Below are positions 10,212-22,790 of a stretch of DNA of 64,000 nt, piece by piece. The DNA is from Saccharum officinarum (lineage: Eukaryota; Streptophyta; Magnoliopsida; Poales; Poaceae), in the NCBI GenBank assembly GCA_020631735.1, contig CM036223.1:7602191-7666190 (forward strand), given 5' to 3'. The stretch's first letter is position 1. Every line of letters begins with the position of its first letter. A model generated the notes under the pieces. It was not told where the DNA came from and ran no database searches. It saw only the letters and a list, made by a program, of their open reading frames with translations. Position numbers and translations under genes: made by a program.

Positions 10212-10982
10212 CTGTAGCACAAGTTTTTAAATTACCCGGTGAGAACATATTTTAAGTTGATGTCACTTTTATCAAACTGGGATAATCCTTTTATAAGGGG
10301 AGGAATGCATGTTATGAATGAAATGCACAGGCAATATGATGCATGCGCGAGTCTTACGTTCTTACAAACTTAGAAAATAAAGACATCTAACGATGAATTC
10401 GGTGGCATACAACGATCTCTCATATACGTAACTAATTCGATCTACACGATAAACGCTGTTATATACCTGCAAAAAATTCATTTCAGCCCATTCCCCATGA
10501 ATGCATGAAAGCAGTAAATCTACCTACACGCTCTACACGAATCCCCAAATACGTGTACAACGGTAGTAACTACCCAAACACATCGTCCTATTGACGGCAT
10601 CACCTCAACGGACGAAACACCCACACATGCGATACTTTCATAAAAACATGTGTAAAACATATAATTATTCTAGTATCATATAAGCACTCTCCCTAGATCG
10701 GCGGTGTATTCGATCATGCTCTCACAGCTCACACTTACCAAAGCGTAGAGGTAACTGATCCATACATTACCACTCAATTAAGTGGCACTCATATAATAGC
10801 GCGTCGTATGAGCAACGAAAGAGAAATATGGTGCAAAAACCCCAAGTTAGTACTTAAATAGCCACCTAGAGTCCTTAACTGGGCATACAAGATATGACCA
10901 CTGGCACACCTTTAGTTTTAAAATCACACTGTTTAAACATAATTTTGTTTTAAATACACTTATGAACAGTAATCACGTTAAA
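10212..10982 (-). other. 5' leader of chromovirus between PBS and ORF 0a
   Basis: AT-rich untranslated leader. Just before the ORF 0a ATG the minus strand reads TTGTGCTACAG followed by ATGG, again acceptor-like. No ORF of note. Confidence 0.55.
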
Positions 10983-10998
10983 CCATGCTCCGATGCCA
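10983..10998 (-). promoter_or_regulatory. Primer-binding site, tRNA-iMet type
   Basis: The minus strand reads TGGCATCGGAGCATGG two bases inside the 5' LTR. It resembles the usual complement of the initiator tRNA-Met 3' end (TGGTATCAGAGC...) with two changes. Its position fixes the inner LTR edge at 11001. Confidence 0.8.
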
Positions 10999-11000
10999 GC

Positions 11001-14000
11001 TGAAACAGAACCGCCCAATTATACGAGATTAAGTAGGAAATCATCCAACGGAAGGACAATTTAACAAACTTAAGCCCGTATAACCCGGTAGTCTGTGAAA
11101 TCTCGACGGATTTCAAACCATTTTACATAACAGCCAAGATCGTACTAAGTTTAACGGTTACCATCATAAGTTACATAAATATTCGCGGCATAAAATACAT
11201 CGGAGTTTAAACATAGTTATTACAAACTAGGTTCGAATAAAAGTAGCGAAAGCGGTAGTTCAAATCATGCACACACACAACATTTTGAAATAAAGTGCCA
11301 GCTTGTGATCATCTCCAGCAAAAGCATCAGACTAGAAGTAGCGAATGACCATTGCCCATGGTCCTAAGCTTTGCCTATTGCAGGATAGAGGCAGTTGATA
11401 CAGTAGCCGTAATACATCTGTCCATCTGCAACAAGTGGGAACAAAGCCCTGAGTACGAGAAGGTACTCAGCTAGACTTACCCGTCATAAACCAGAAATAA
11501 AAGACACCAAGGAATCATGATAGGCTTTCTGGTGGGATAGCTGACTCATTTGCAAAAAGATATTTTTAGCATTTAGGAAAACCTTTACAAAAGCTTTGCA
11601 TCAAATTAAATCTTTATTAACATGTCAACTACATTTGCACCTGTACTAAAGTAACATGTAATTAAATAGGTAATGATAACCAATGATCATTAACAACTTC
11701 CATTATGTTATAATTCATATAACTGTCCAAGTGTTCAATCAATATTACTACGATGAAGTAGCTCAAGTCAAGTGTTCACTATCCAGTGAACGATGGCGAT
11801 TCGAATCGATTATTAACCAGCTGGTAAGTTATTCCTCACACAAACCTCACTCACCCGCTAAAGTGAGGTGTTGGTCATCGAGTCAACCATTCAGGTAAAG
11901 TCACGAGCTTGCCAGGAACCACTTGTACCCGGGGGCCGCCCGACTGCTCTTTGGCCTTATCATCGCGCCCCCGTATCCTGCCACTACTGCTCCGGTACAG
12001 TGCGTTGCGGGCAATCCACTCGGCCCGAATAATCTCCCAGTTTCGCGGTCGGAAGATACTTTATCCGGCCAGCTAAATGTGAGGCATACGTTCAACATGA
12101 CCCGAGGGACAACAACGGACGGTCCTTAATCGACACAGACGGAAAACACTACAGTCCGAAACCCTGCAAGTTTCCGCCCGGTCTCAAATTCATTTCACAC
12201 TTAGTTATACCATGACTTCATAGTCATCCAAGCAGATCCAGGTAACCACCTATAGCTCGCAGATGACAGGAAATCACCTGACTTCTACCGGTCTAAGCCA
12301 GCTAAGCATTGACTCGACTGCGGATACCAGGGTAACAAGGATATAGTATAACAAAGGTAAGTAAGGTATAATGCTGCAATGTTTGCAAACAACTCCTAAA
12401 CGTAATGCATCAAATTAAGTAAAGTTAATAATAAATTATTTGCAAACCGGGAGAGAAATGCTCCGGGGCTTGCCTCTCTCAAAAGAGCTCGGACGGTGGT
12501 CGGGGCACTCGGGGAGCTCTTCACCGACCTCCTCTTCGGCTTCTGTCACCTCATGCTGCTGCACCTCGAGCTGCTCCTCTGGCTCCTCGGGTAAGACGAC
12601 TAGGTTCTCGGTTTACGATCCTATATGATGCAATGCGCGTAAGTGATTATGCAAACGTGCATCGAAGGAGATGAATGCAATTAATATGTTGAAATGCAAG
12701 GTAGTCAACATCATCCAAGAAACTATACACTACAAGCACATGTCATCTACTGCATTCTCTTCTACTACTAACATGTCAAGTTAACATATCTTATGAAATG
12801 CTTCAAAGATACACCAAAGCTTTACTAATTTCTTAATCACACTTAAAGCAACACTTGCTTAAACCCTAAATAATAATAGGTTTGAATAGCAACATATATT
12901 TCTGATGCTCCTAAAAATCTAAGAAAATTACAGTAGCATAATACTACCCTAAACAGACTACCATAAAAATTTCATGACATTTGGTTAAGTAAATTATCCT
13001 ATACAAAAATGACAAGCTATAGCATACAAATGAGCATGAAATTACTTTGTACTATGAAAAGTGTCAAACAACAGAATTAATATTTTTTCTAGGTTCTTCA
13101 TGGAATATAATGACTGTACAAAAATTATCACATGCATGTTTTATACAAAGTTTGCTCTCTAGCAAAAATAACAAAAATCAGCCATTAAAGGTACTTGAAC
13201 TACTTCTCCAAAGTTTTCCATAGCACATGCATGAAACATATTTTTCCTAAGAAGTACATGATATAAGAAGATTAACAAACTTGAAATCATATTTTTCTGA
13301 TATATATAGGATTTACTAACCATTTTACAAGATATCAGCAATATCAAGAATTAATTAAAGCTCTACAGAAAAGTATTCCAAAAATGACATGCAATATTTT
13401 TATATTGTAGATCTAGTTCCAATGAATCCATAGAAATTTATTTCACAATTTTTGGAGCTCAAATGAATACAAAAACATTTTCCACAATATTTTTCATCAT
13501 GAATAATAAAAGAAAATAGAAAACGATTTTTATTATTGAAACTGGGCCGGCCCGGAGAAGTCAACCGGCCCACGGTCGTTTTTGGCCTGGTTCGCGCGCG
13601 GGGGAAAGAGCGAGCAGGTCGCTCGGAGGCGCGGCCCACAGGGCGGTGGCCCAGTGAAGCCGACGGGGAGGAACAGAGGGCGGCCTCGCCGGCGCTCTGG
13701 ACCGCGACGGCGTGGCGGTGGCCAATGGCCAACAGCCATCTCCGGCCACGAGCTGACCAGCGGGCGCGCGCACAGTGTCCGCGAGGAGATGGCGAACTTA
13801 GGAGAGGGGCTCACGGGGATGGAGAGGGAGCGAGAAAGACGAGGGGCGGAGCGCGAGCTCGGCGGCCCCGTCGTGGTGGCACGGCGGGAAGAGCTCGATT
13901 GAGCCTTACCGTAGGTGAACAAGGCAAACGGAGGTCCGTTCGGAGGAGAGGAGAAGGTGGCGGAGCTTGGAGCACAAGCAATCGGGCGGTGGCGGTTCAC

Positions 14001-14875
14001 CGACGTCGGAACGCGACGGCGGAGGCGAGGAAGTGCAGTGGAGAGCGGCTCTCCCGCTCGGGTTCTCCGGAGGAAGGAGAAAGGGAGCGAGCGAGGAGGC
14101 GAGTGGAATGGAGGCCAGACGCGCGCGGTGATTTGAGGCGGAGCGCGCGGAGTCCACGGGCGGCCACGCTGGGTGGCGTCGCCGGCATGCGGCCGCCACG
14201 CGGCGAGCGTGCTCTGCCGCGGCGCCAGCGAGCCACGCGCACGTGGGAGCGGGAGGGGAAGAGAGGCCGACTTGGGCCGGGCCGAGGCGGGGAGCAGGCG
14301 CGGGTGCGCGCGTGCGGAGCCAGGCCACTTCCGGCTGCGGGCTGAAACCGAGGCGGCGGCCTGCTGGGTTAGGATTTGATTTTTTTCAAATTTCTAAATT
14401 CAAACCAATTTCAAATACAGTTTTCAAACCCTATTTTGAACAAGAAAAAGACCTTTTCTAGAAATGACCCAAAAATAAAAGTTGCTTAGAATTTAATTCT
14501 CTACAACTTTGATTAAGGGGCCAACTCAAAATTCTCAACAGATTTTGAATTTAAGAATAAAAGCTAAATAGGTAGTATTTTTTAATATTTTCAGAATACA
14601 CTTTTGAAACCAGTTTTTGAAAAAAACTTTGAGTAATTTAGTTGCTCCAAAAATTTGACCTATAATTCTAAGTGATATAAAATTTGTAGTTGCACAATTT
14701 TGATGAAAGGTAATTAGCACATTTAGTGTGGAATTGTCACAACATGTTATGTAATACTAGTTTTCCAACTTTGATTTCCTTAAAGATGCACTCTAACCAC
14801 ATATGATTACAAATGCAATGACATGGTATGCTCACGATTGAAATGCAAATGCTTGCGTAACACCGGAGTGTTACA
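11001..14875 (-). mobile_element. 5' LTR of the Ty3/gypsy chromovirus (3875 bp)
   Basis: Runs from TGAAACA (plus strand, next to the PBS) to TGTTACA, giving near-inverted TG...CA ends. The part from 12413 on repeats 1-2462. Because the element reads on the minus strand, this is the promoter-bearing LTR. A GC-rich block at about 13540-14360 with CpG-rich sequence creates long mirror ORFs on both strands. They are conserved in frame between the two LTRs, but so is everything else. The base block after the LTR is TCAGC, the presumed target duplication; its partner lies outside the window. Confidence 0.92.
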
Positions 14876-14978
14876 TCAGCCACGCTATCCACGTTAGCAA
14901 AAAAAATTTTAACCGCTCGCCGATCATCTAGGCCATCCACGTTAGCAAAAAAGATTTCCACCATCTAATCTCCGTCTG

Positions 14979-15701
14979 TTGGCTCCGGTTACCCCCCCCC
15001 CACCATCGATTTACTGTTTGCCACCCACGCATCGTCGTGCCTCAGGCTCTCCAACAAAATATCTCCGCTCCCTGTCTCCACCTCCCCTGCCTCACTCCGA
15101 TAAAAAAAACCTGACCTATCCTCTTCCCATGCCTTCTCGTCCCCTCCGCCGCCTCTCTTCCCTCCATGTCCGGCCTCCACCTCTCCTCCCCTCCCCGTCC
15201 TACCTCCACGCAGCGCTGCCAACAGTCGCGCCCGCCGCCGGCTCCCTGCTGTGTTGTGCTCTGCGTCAGCGGCGGCTCCGCTATATCGCGCGCCGCACGC
15301 GTCTCCCTCTCCCCCTCTCTCCCTCTCCCGATGTGTCGCAGTGTGGATGGGTCCCGACTATGGCGTGGCCAGCGCAGGGCACACGCATGGCCTCGAGGTC
15401 GGTCGTCCTCATCTTCCCCCCTCTCTCTCCCACTGTGCCCGTGCATGGTCGCCGGACCCCATGCGGGTGGGCCTGGACGGTGCCGGGATTCGTAAAGATC
15501 AGTCGCAGGTGCTCCCAGACCCAGTGCCCCCGTTTCCTCTTATTTTGTGATTTTGCTTTTCTCTATCTGATTTCTTCCTACGTTGACTGCCAATCATGTT
15601 CTATTGTTTGGCCTATAATGTCTGGATGCGTGGGTCTGACATTTTTTTCCCTTCTTCAGCCTGTGATGATTCCATACCCATTGCTGAAGAATATGATCTG
15701 A
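14979..15701 (+). other. CT-rich, GC-rich block inside the Helitron, not recognised
   Basis: One open frame of 240 codons starts MAPVTPPPPSIYCLPPTHRR. It is rich in Pro, Ser and Arg with no domain I recognise. The DNA is polypyrimidine (many CTCTCC runs), typical of 5' UTR or promoter-type sequence captured by transposons. A GCAG/GTGCTC site near 15506 could be a donor. I would treat it as a non-coding first exon or low-complexity DNA. Confidence 0.3.
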
Positions 15702-16540
15702 TGTTCATTACCTTGTGAGGTACTAGGCATGACCTGCTACTTGTATTATGCAATTCCTTAGGGTAACCCAGTTGTCAGCATGCCTTGAAGCTCCACGTTG
15801 ATGAACAAATGATGATTGGTATGTTTCTGAGGCCTTAAAAAATTATGTCTTCATTCTACACATCTATTTGTATGTTCCCCCTGCTTGAGTTGTTGCAAAT
15901 GATGATATTCTCGGTGCATGTCATTGTGCCTACCTATGGTGCCATTTTTTTACATATATGAAGCTACTCTTATTTGCTATATTATTCCCCTTTTCTTATT
16001 GTGGTGGATTCTCTCCTTCAATTGAAAACTTGGGGCTGAGCAATCAGCGTAGACACGTCAATAAAAAAAATTACCGTCTGATTTCCATCTGTTGGCTCCG
16101 GTTTTCCCCACCATCGAATCATTGTTTACCGTCCACGCGTCATCGTGCCTCAGGCACCATTTGTTCATCTTGAGCCTGTGATGATTCCATACCCATTGCT
16201 GAAGAATATGATCTGATGTTCATTAGCTTGTGAGGTACTAGGCATGACCTGCTACTTATATTATGCAATTTCTGAAGAGTAACCCAGTTGTCACCATGCC
16301 TTGAAGCTCCATGTTGATGGACAAATGATGATTGGTATGTTTCTGAGGCCTTAAATAATTTTGTCATCATTCTACACATCCATTTGTATGTGCCCCCTAC
16401 TTGAGTTGTTGCAAATGATGATATTCTCAGTGCATGTCATTTTGCCTAGCTACAGGAGATCAAATGGTGCCATTTTTTCTTACATATATGATGCTACTCT
16501 TATTTGCTATATTATTCCCCTTTTCTTATTGTAGTGAATT
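15656..16540 (+). repeat. Direct repeats of about 340 bp inside the Helitron
   Basis: 15656-16005 and 16172-16545 share long blocks (CCTGTGATGATTCCATACCC, GCATGACCTGCTACTT and others) about 515 bp apart. The upstream 5' blocks (14962-15035 and 16076-16157) also match, with GTTGGCTCCGG and GTGCCTCAGGC. The second unit lacks the 600-bp CT-rich block, so it looks like an internally deleted copy of the first. Confidence 0.8.
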
Positions 16541-16545
16541 AGTAT

Positions 16546-19500
16546 ATAGCTTCGTGGTTCTTACATAGCTCAGGATAGGTTAGGCAACATTAGCCAAGAC
16601 ATTCTTCTCTCGTATTTGGTTTCCTTGCCCTCTTGTGCTCCTCACAAATTAAAGTTTGTTTTATGTTCTCAACAGTTTGATTGCACCTTATCTTGTGCTA
16701 ATTTCAAGGGCATCCATGTGTTGTAGGTGAGTCATAATGTTTTCCTGACTTTTCTCTCTCTCTTTGCTTTCATGTATATTATCTGTCAGGCTGTTTTTCT
16801 GTTTCGAGATGTCATATGTTCTTAGATTCATGCAATCCAGTGTTTTTTCGATCTGGTATGTGGAGTGGGCTGCAGCCTGTAATGATTAATGATTTGGATA
16901 TTTGGTGATGCCTGGGGTCGAAAGAGGAGATGGTTGTGGTAATTTTGATTTGGACATATAGATTTGGTGTGGAGTAGGACATGGTGAATTCTTTTTTTTT
17001 ACATTTGGATTTGGTGATGACAACTTTTGTATTAAAAAATATGGCGTTGATGACTGATGACGACAGTGCAGGATGTGTGCTTCTTAAGGTTTGTCAGCTG
17101 CTAGAATTTTGAAGCTCATTCCTCAACCTCAAATGGTATCCTTACATTTCTTCTACCAATACTCCAGTCATTTTTCCTTGTTTTCCATTGTATATGCATT
17201 ATATAAGTTACTGAATATTTTTGTCCTTACCTGTAAATAGGTTGCACATGTGCTAAGTGATTGGAGCTTTGAAATATCAGTTTCAGATATGAGTTTGGGT
17301 ATCCATGATTTCAGTGCTTCACTTATGCTATCTCATATCCAGATTAATGAGTACCGTGCTCATGTGATTTTGGTGAGTTCCGACAAAATGCTTTGTGTTT
17401 AAGATCACTTATGTAAAACATATGAATCCAGTCCTAATTTATTTCTACCACATTTAGCCTAGGCTAACACAACGGCTTGCTCAGCCTGTTACAAAATGTA
17501 TAAAAGTTCCGCATATGACTGCAGTAAAGCTATGGCCTCTGAGCCAAATAAAGATACGTGCTATGACTTCTTATGCACCCGGGACTATATATAGACAGAC
17601 AGAATGTAATGTACAGCACAATTTCTCAGGCTTAAATCAATATTATGTCCCTATTATTGCACACTGTTAGTACGACAATAGTCTAGCGGCGCGAAATGTC
17701 TTCCTAAAATGTTGGCAAAAAAATACATCTTCAGATTATGGCAGGAAACTTTGAAAAACAAATTGCGTTCTTAAATACACTCTTTTTTCGAAAGATCCGT
17801 TGTCGGCTTTCATTGATAAGAGAAGAGCACAATATTTACAAGATTTGGCACAAAGAACACCTATTTTGCATGGCTTTCAAATCCTACTGAGTGCCACGCC
17901 ACCCCTACGTTGTGAGCTTTTATGTTACATATTATTTACAGCATGTACAAGTGGCTGCTCCAATTGGGGCAGCACTGCTTCTAATCCTCTATTTCCAGCC
18001 CGTAACCACTCAGTTCTATCTCTGATGCCTACTTTAATGATTGTTCTTTTCAGAGACTGAAATACCCATTTAACATTAACCTCATCTCAGTTCAATCTTG
18101 CTGTTCCTAACAACAGTTGATCAGTGCACTGGGTTTAAATTTGGCAGCTGAATCAATAGACTACATCTGCCAAGCTCACATCCTCTTGTTTCCTTGTGTT
18201 AAAGTACATCTCCCCATTCTAATTGTGCTAAAGATTACCAAATAAATTTATATAGTAATTTGCCTCAAGAATGTGTTATAAATTCAGACTTACATGCTTT
18301 TTGAAATCTGGTTTCTTTATATAGAAAATAGATCTCCGCCATTGGTCTTCCTATAGCAAAGGCTCCATCACTGCACAACCTATCCACAACAGCAGCTACG
18401 TCTTTCTCTGTTCACTAACTAGCCATCTATAAATGCCGAGTTTATATAGCTTTCCCAGCAGCTAAAAAACACTTGAACATATCAGATATTACTATTATCT
18501 GCACCTTTAATACACACACCTGCTACTCCAATAGAATGCAATTTCTTCTTATTTAAAGTTTGTGGTACCATATGAACAATAGCTTTACGTGTACACTTAT
18601 ATTTGTCATCGCCTTTGTCCATGCCAGGTCTGTTCTGTGTTGCATACATATGTGCAGAGGCCTTCAGATAATTTATATTTGGGTTCAAGTTCATTGGATC
18701 TGCGTTGAAGTTCGACAAATACATTGATAAGGTGAGCCAACTAAATTAGGAACGGACATGAACCTATCTTTTTCCATTCAGCCCATCTCAGATTTTAGGC
18801 TCTAAGTTTACCTTATATTGTACTGAAGATGGTGTGCATTTCAAAACTTGGTTATCTGGGTTCTATCCTGCCACATGTAGGATGATTAATTCATAGAATA
18901 TATTCGGTGTCAACACCTTTTTTTAAAAAAAGAAGGCTTCTAAACTGTGTACTATGTTTTCCTTTCATTTTTTCAAGGTGACCAAGTGTCCAGTTGCAGG
19001 AATGGCCAGAGCCACAGGCCCTCAACTAGATTTCTCCTTATACGCCTTCTAATCCTAGGTGATTGATATTCCCCCTTGATCCACAGATACTTCGATTATT
19101 TCGTAACCTACCTATAATTCACCTGCCACTATGTCGCAGATGAAGATCCACACTTGGGACAGCTACATCCACAGCTTGATTCAGACAGTTTCCACAACAA
19201 TTTTGCTTCTTCTATTCAACGAGCCAACAGGTCAGCCAACCAAACACGTGTTCAGATTTTTTCAAGGTATGTGTTCGAAGATTTTACAAAGTTGGCAGCC
19301 CCACTGTCTAATCAAATCTGTGCAACCTATATTTTTTTTTGTACCAATTAAACTATTAAGGATTAATTTGTAGCCTAAAAGCTTACACATTTTTGGTCAT
19401 GTCGATTCTGATAACTGTAGATGGCCTAAAACGTTATCTTGGTGGTTTCAATTCCTCTGCAAACTTTTTCTTCACAAAATAAATCTCACTTAGAGTAACC

Positions 19501-20799
19501 ACGTATTCTTGATTGGCCATGTTTTCACAGGCCAGTTTAGAGTAACCAACTTTTTGATTCAGATCGTCTTTCACATTTAAGTTCATGTAAGAGTGACCAG
19601 TTTATTTGTTGCTTAATTATTTTGCAGGTTTAGGCCTATGCTTTCCTCACTAAGTTTACGGTTATCACGTTAACATGCCTTTTCCAGTATAGACTTCAAC
19701 GTATCCACTGCCTATGTGTGCGCATTCTCCTTTGGATGGCAAGTGGGACAAGAGGTTGCTACTTATTGTTTTCATGTTGTTACTTGAGGTAAAAAAAAAT
19801 TCACCATGGCCGTTGAGACTATTGATTAATTACATTCTATTTATTTGTAAGTAAGGGTATCTGACACATTAACCAGCCATATATGCAGTACAGGCTCGTT
19901 TTGGTTGTGGACTCATGGATCATGGATGCAGCGATGTACCTGCGTCCAAACATGACCACCACCTCTTTAGTATGATATCAATGGAAAATCTTTGTTTTCA
20001 GATCATAGTAGCAAAATGATCATATGCTACCTATTTTCATGTTAGATGTTTCGAGGAGTTGCCCCTGGATTTATGGTCAGGCTTCTCGCTATGTGCCTCA
20101 AGATTTTAGAGAGCTGCAAGCCCCACTGTCAAATCAATTCTATCTAACCTATTTTTCGTACCAATTCAGCTATTAACATCCATTTATATTGCCTATAGGG
20201 TTACAAATATTTGTCAGTTGGATCTTGGTAGTTTTTGTTTGCTCTCTTTGTTCACGTGTGTTTCGTGCTGATCTAATGGTCAGGAAAAGTTTATTACCAC
20301 ATTTACTTTCCTTGCTTACTATGTCCCATGTACCGTTTTCTTGATTTCCTGATGTCATGTGCTATTGTGTTCCACCAAGGAAATATTTCTACAACAAACT
20401 ATGCTCTTGGTCACGCCATGCTGCTGCAGTGTGAGCTTGGTTTGGTCATACATACATATTGAAGCTCAAGTTGCAGGTTCAGTTTAGATTTCGATTTTGC
20501 ACCATCGAGAACCTTCAATTCACCAGTATTATGCATGTATTCTGTTCTGTTCTTTAGATACACAACTTCTATGATTGCATGGAACTCTTATGTTAGATTG
20601 ATGCATAGATTGGAAAATTGCTTTGCTCTGTTCATTTCGGATAGTTCTGGATTGATATGTAGCTCCTGTGACCTGTATGATATTGGCTATATAACATATA
20701 CACGTCCTCTACGTATCTATGTATCAATGATCTATGGATCTTATGCGTATAAAACTAAATATCCTCACTTCCACTCGGCGCACAGGGGCGCGTCCACTC
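16546..20799. other. Helitron interior without recognisable genes
   Basis: AT-rich DNA with only short open frames. A stretch near 17775-17830 (TTTTTTCGAAAGATCC followed by GGCTTTCATTGATAAG) resembles the ends of grass retroposons that finish in poly-A. I cannot define boundaries. Nothing else supported. Confidence 0.35.
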
Positions 20800-21120
20800 G
20801 GCGCGCAGGGCGCGCCCCTTCCACTAGTATAGGATAAATGGGAGGACGGAGAGCGGACTGACACTGTTTAACACTGTTTATGACATGACGTTCGACCCTG
20901 TTTATAACGCGACAGCAACATTTACTATTCACTTTCATTTGTTTTCTAAATTTAAAATATTGTTCCTGTTTATCTAGGCGCGGCGGCAGCGCACCTAACC
21001 GTGCTAGCATATATACATGCGCCACACCGTTGTCTCATCAGTTACTGAGAGTATATATGGAAAAAAAAGGGTATCTTTTTTTTTATGCAAACCTGGAGCC
21101 TTTGTCCTTTAATAATGTAG

Positions 21121-21427
21121 CACTAGTTGGGCCTGTTTAATCGGATCACAGCCAGATTATTTTTTTTTGAACAAGTATCACAGCTAGATTATTATAACAT
21201 AGATTATAATAGAACTAGTTGAGCACTAGTTGGGCCTGTTTAATCGGATCACAGCCAGATTATTTTTTTTGAACAAGTATCACAGCTAGATTATTATAAC
21301 ATAGATTATAATAGAACTAGTTGAGCACTAGTTGGGCCTGTTTAATCGGATCACAGCCAGATTATTTTTTTTTGAACAAGTATCACAGATAGATTATTAT
21401 AACATAGATTATAATAGAAGTAGTTGA
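21121..21427. repeat. Three tandem copies of a 102-bp unit
   Basis: Copies at 21121-21223, 21224-21325 and 21326-21427, each starting CACTAGTTGGGCC and containing CAGCCAGATTATT and ATTATAACATAGATTATAAT. They differ only by poly-T length and a few bases. The unit holds an inverted pair of ATAATCT/AGATTAT motifs, as in small MITEs, so it may be a tandemly amplified MITE piece. Confidence 0.9.
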
Positions 21428-21589
21428 AGTGTCTGGATTTCTGGACCTTAGTTCATTGTTTCTTGCTAAGATTAAATTTTAGCTGAATAGGTGACTAAAA
21501 TCTAATCCTACGTTGTTTAATTTGCATACATGGGCATAGGCTAGCCACTTAGCTCCTCTTTGCACTATAGTTGTTAGTGAAACATGATT

Positions 21590-21614
21590 CCCCCCCCCCC
21601 CCCCCCCCCCCCCC
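21590..21614 (+). repeat. Poly-C run (25 bp)
   Basis: Uninterrupted C homopolymer in AT-rich DNA. The exact length is uncertain in any assembly. A matching G21 run lies at 30924-30944. Confidence 0.9.
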
Positions 21615-22188
21615 AAAGTGCGACCACGCAAGAGAGTAGTGACGTATGACTAATAATTAATCTATTTATCGGTTATCTTGTTTCGATAGCCTAGCACTAA
21701 ACTTTAGGTGACAACTCTCCTATATTTTTTTAAAAAACAGTACAATTCTCACTTTTTGATTAAGTCAAATAATTTAAAGTTTGATCAACCTATAAAAAAT
21801 ACTAGTAATATAAGTATTGTTTGATCAATACAGAATATACTCCTATTTAGAGACATAAATATTGATACTGTTTTCTTCATGTTTATTTATTCTTTTTTGT
21901 GTAAAAAATGGACTTGATTCAAATTTAGCATTATATTTTTTGGACGCCTGAGTTTTGTACTCGAGTGGCGCCGTACGTGCCCACTGATGATGCACTTTTA
22001 ATAATCACTTGATATTTGTCGTGTTTGGATCTGTTGGCACGTTACATGTACTTCATTCGTCTCTAAATATTTATCTGTAGAAAACCGTATTTTTCTCCTA
22101 AACACGTTTTTCGGACGAAAAAAAAAGACAGACTAGTACTTCACTTGGACAGCGACGACGTTCCCGCCCAACATGAAACTGGGACATT

Positions 22189-22456
22189 GGGCGTGTTTAG
22201 TTCCTGACTTGGGAACGCCGAATCGGCACTGCGCGTGGAATACTGTAGCATATTTTGTTTTTTATGTAAAAAATTGTTTAAAAATTGATTAATTAGACTC
22301 AAAATATTTATCTCGCAAAGTACAACAAAATTATGCTATTAGTTTTTTATTTCATCTATATTTAGTACTTCATGCATTTGCCGATATTTTGATGTGACGG
22401 GAAATCTCCTTTTTCATAGTAAAATTTAGGAGTGAAATTGAGAACTAGACAAGGCC
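22189..22456. mobile_element. Tourist-like MITE (GGC-TGTTTAG family)
   Basis: Ends GGCGTGTTTAGTTCC and GAACTAGACAAGGCC. The interior has the CTGTAGCA, ATTAGTTTTT and CTATATTTAGTACT blocks shared by many copies in this window. No coding capacity. Confidence 0.75.
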
Positions 22457-22576
22457 ATTGCACTGAATCACGCGAAGAGAGCATCAAATCCACGGTATGG
22501 CCTTGATGCCTAGCTAGGGAGAGTGAGACCACCTTTACAGCTAAGCTAAGCTAGTTCGTGCATCTCCTGATTCATA

Positions 22577-22790
22577 GGGGTTGTTTAGTGAGAAAGTTTG
22601 GGTTCGGCTACTGTAGCACTTTTTGTTTTATTTGACAATTTATGTCCAATCATGGACTAATTAAGCTTAAAAGATTTGTCTCGTGATTTACAACTAAACT
22701 GTGTAATTAGTTTTTTCTTTCGTCTATATTTAGTACTCCATGCATGTGCCGCAAGATTCGATGTAACAGGTACCGTGCAAACTTTTTTTT
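22577..22790. mobile_element. Truncated MITE of the TGTTTAG family
   Basis: Left end GGGGTTGTTTAGTG and the full family interior (CTGTAGCAC, AACTAAACTGTGTAATTAG, CCATGCATGTGCCG). The right end is missing. Confidence 0.65.

Larger units (their letters stand above)
8867..10659 (-). repeat. Direct repeat of 6969-8766 across the gap
   Basis: Starts at the same gag 5' end as 6969 and runs in the same order through the leader, ORF 0b, ORF 0a and upstream leader. It diverges only where copy A meets the gap. Differences are mainly single-base indels in short runs plus a few substitutions. Two overlapping contig ends that were not merged, or two haplotypes, explain this better than a real duplication. 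Confidence 0.85.
14876..20827 (+). mobile_element. Probable non-autonomous Helitron
   Basis: The 3' end is convincing: a 6-bp GC stem (GGCGCG/CGCGCC, loop CAGGG, 20800-20816), a short spacer, then CTAG at 20824-20827 followed by T. The 5' end is less sure. TC preceded by A occurs at 14876, right after the LTR, and a similar TCAGC start occurs near 16039, both followed by an A-tract and TTaCCG-like sequence. No Rep/helicase ORF is visible. The body holds a C/T-rich GC block (15000-15500) with an exon-like donor, then AT-rich sequence with no recognisable gene. The chromovirus may have inserted at or near its 5' edge. Confidence 0.55.

Noticed and set aside
21121..21427. Three evenly spaced repeats considered as a CRISPR-like array
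   Set aside because: Units are contiguous with no unique spacers, in a plant genome.
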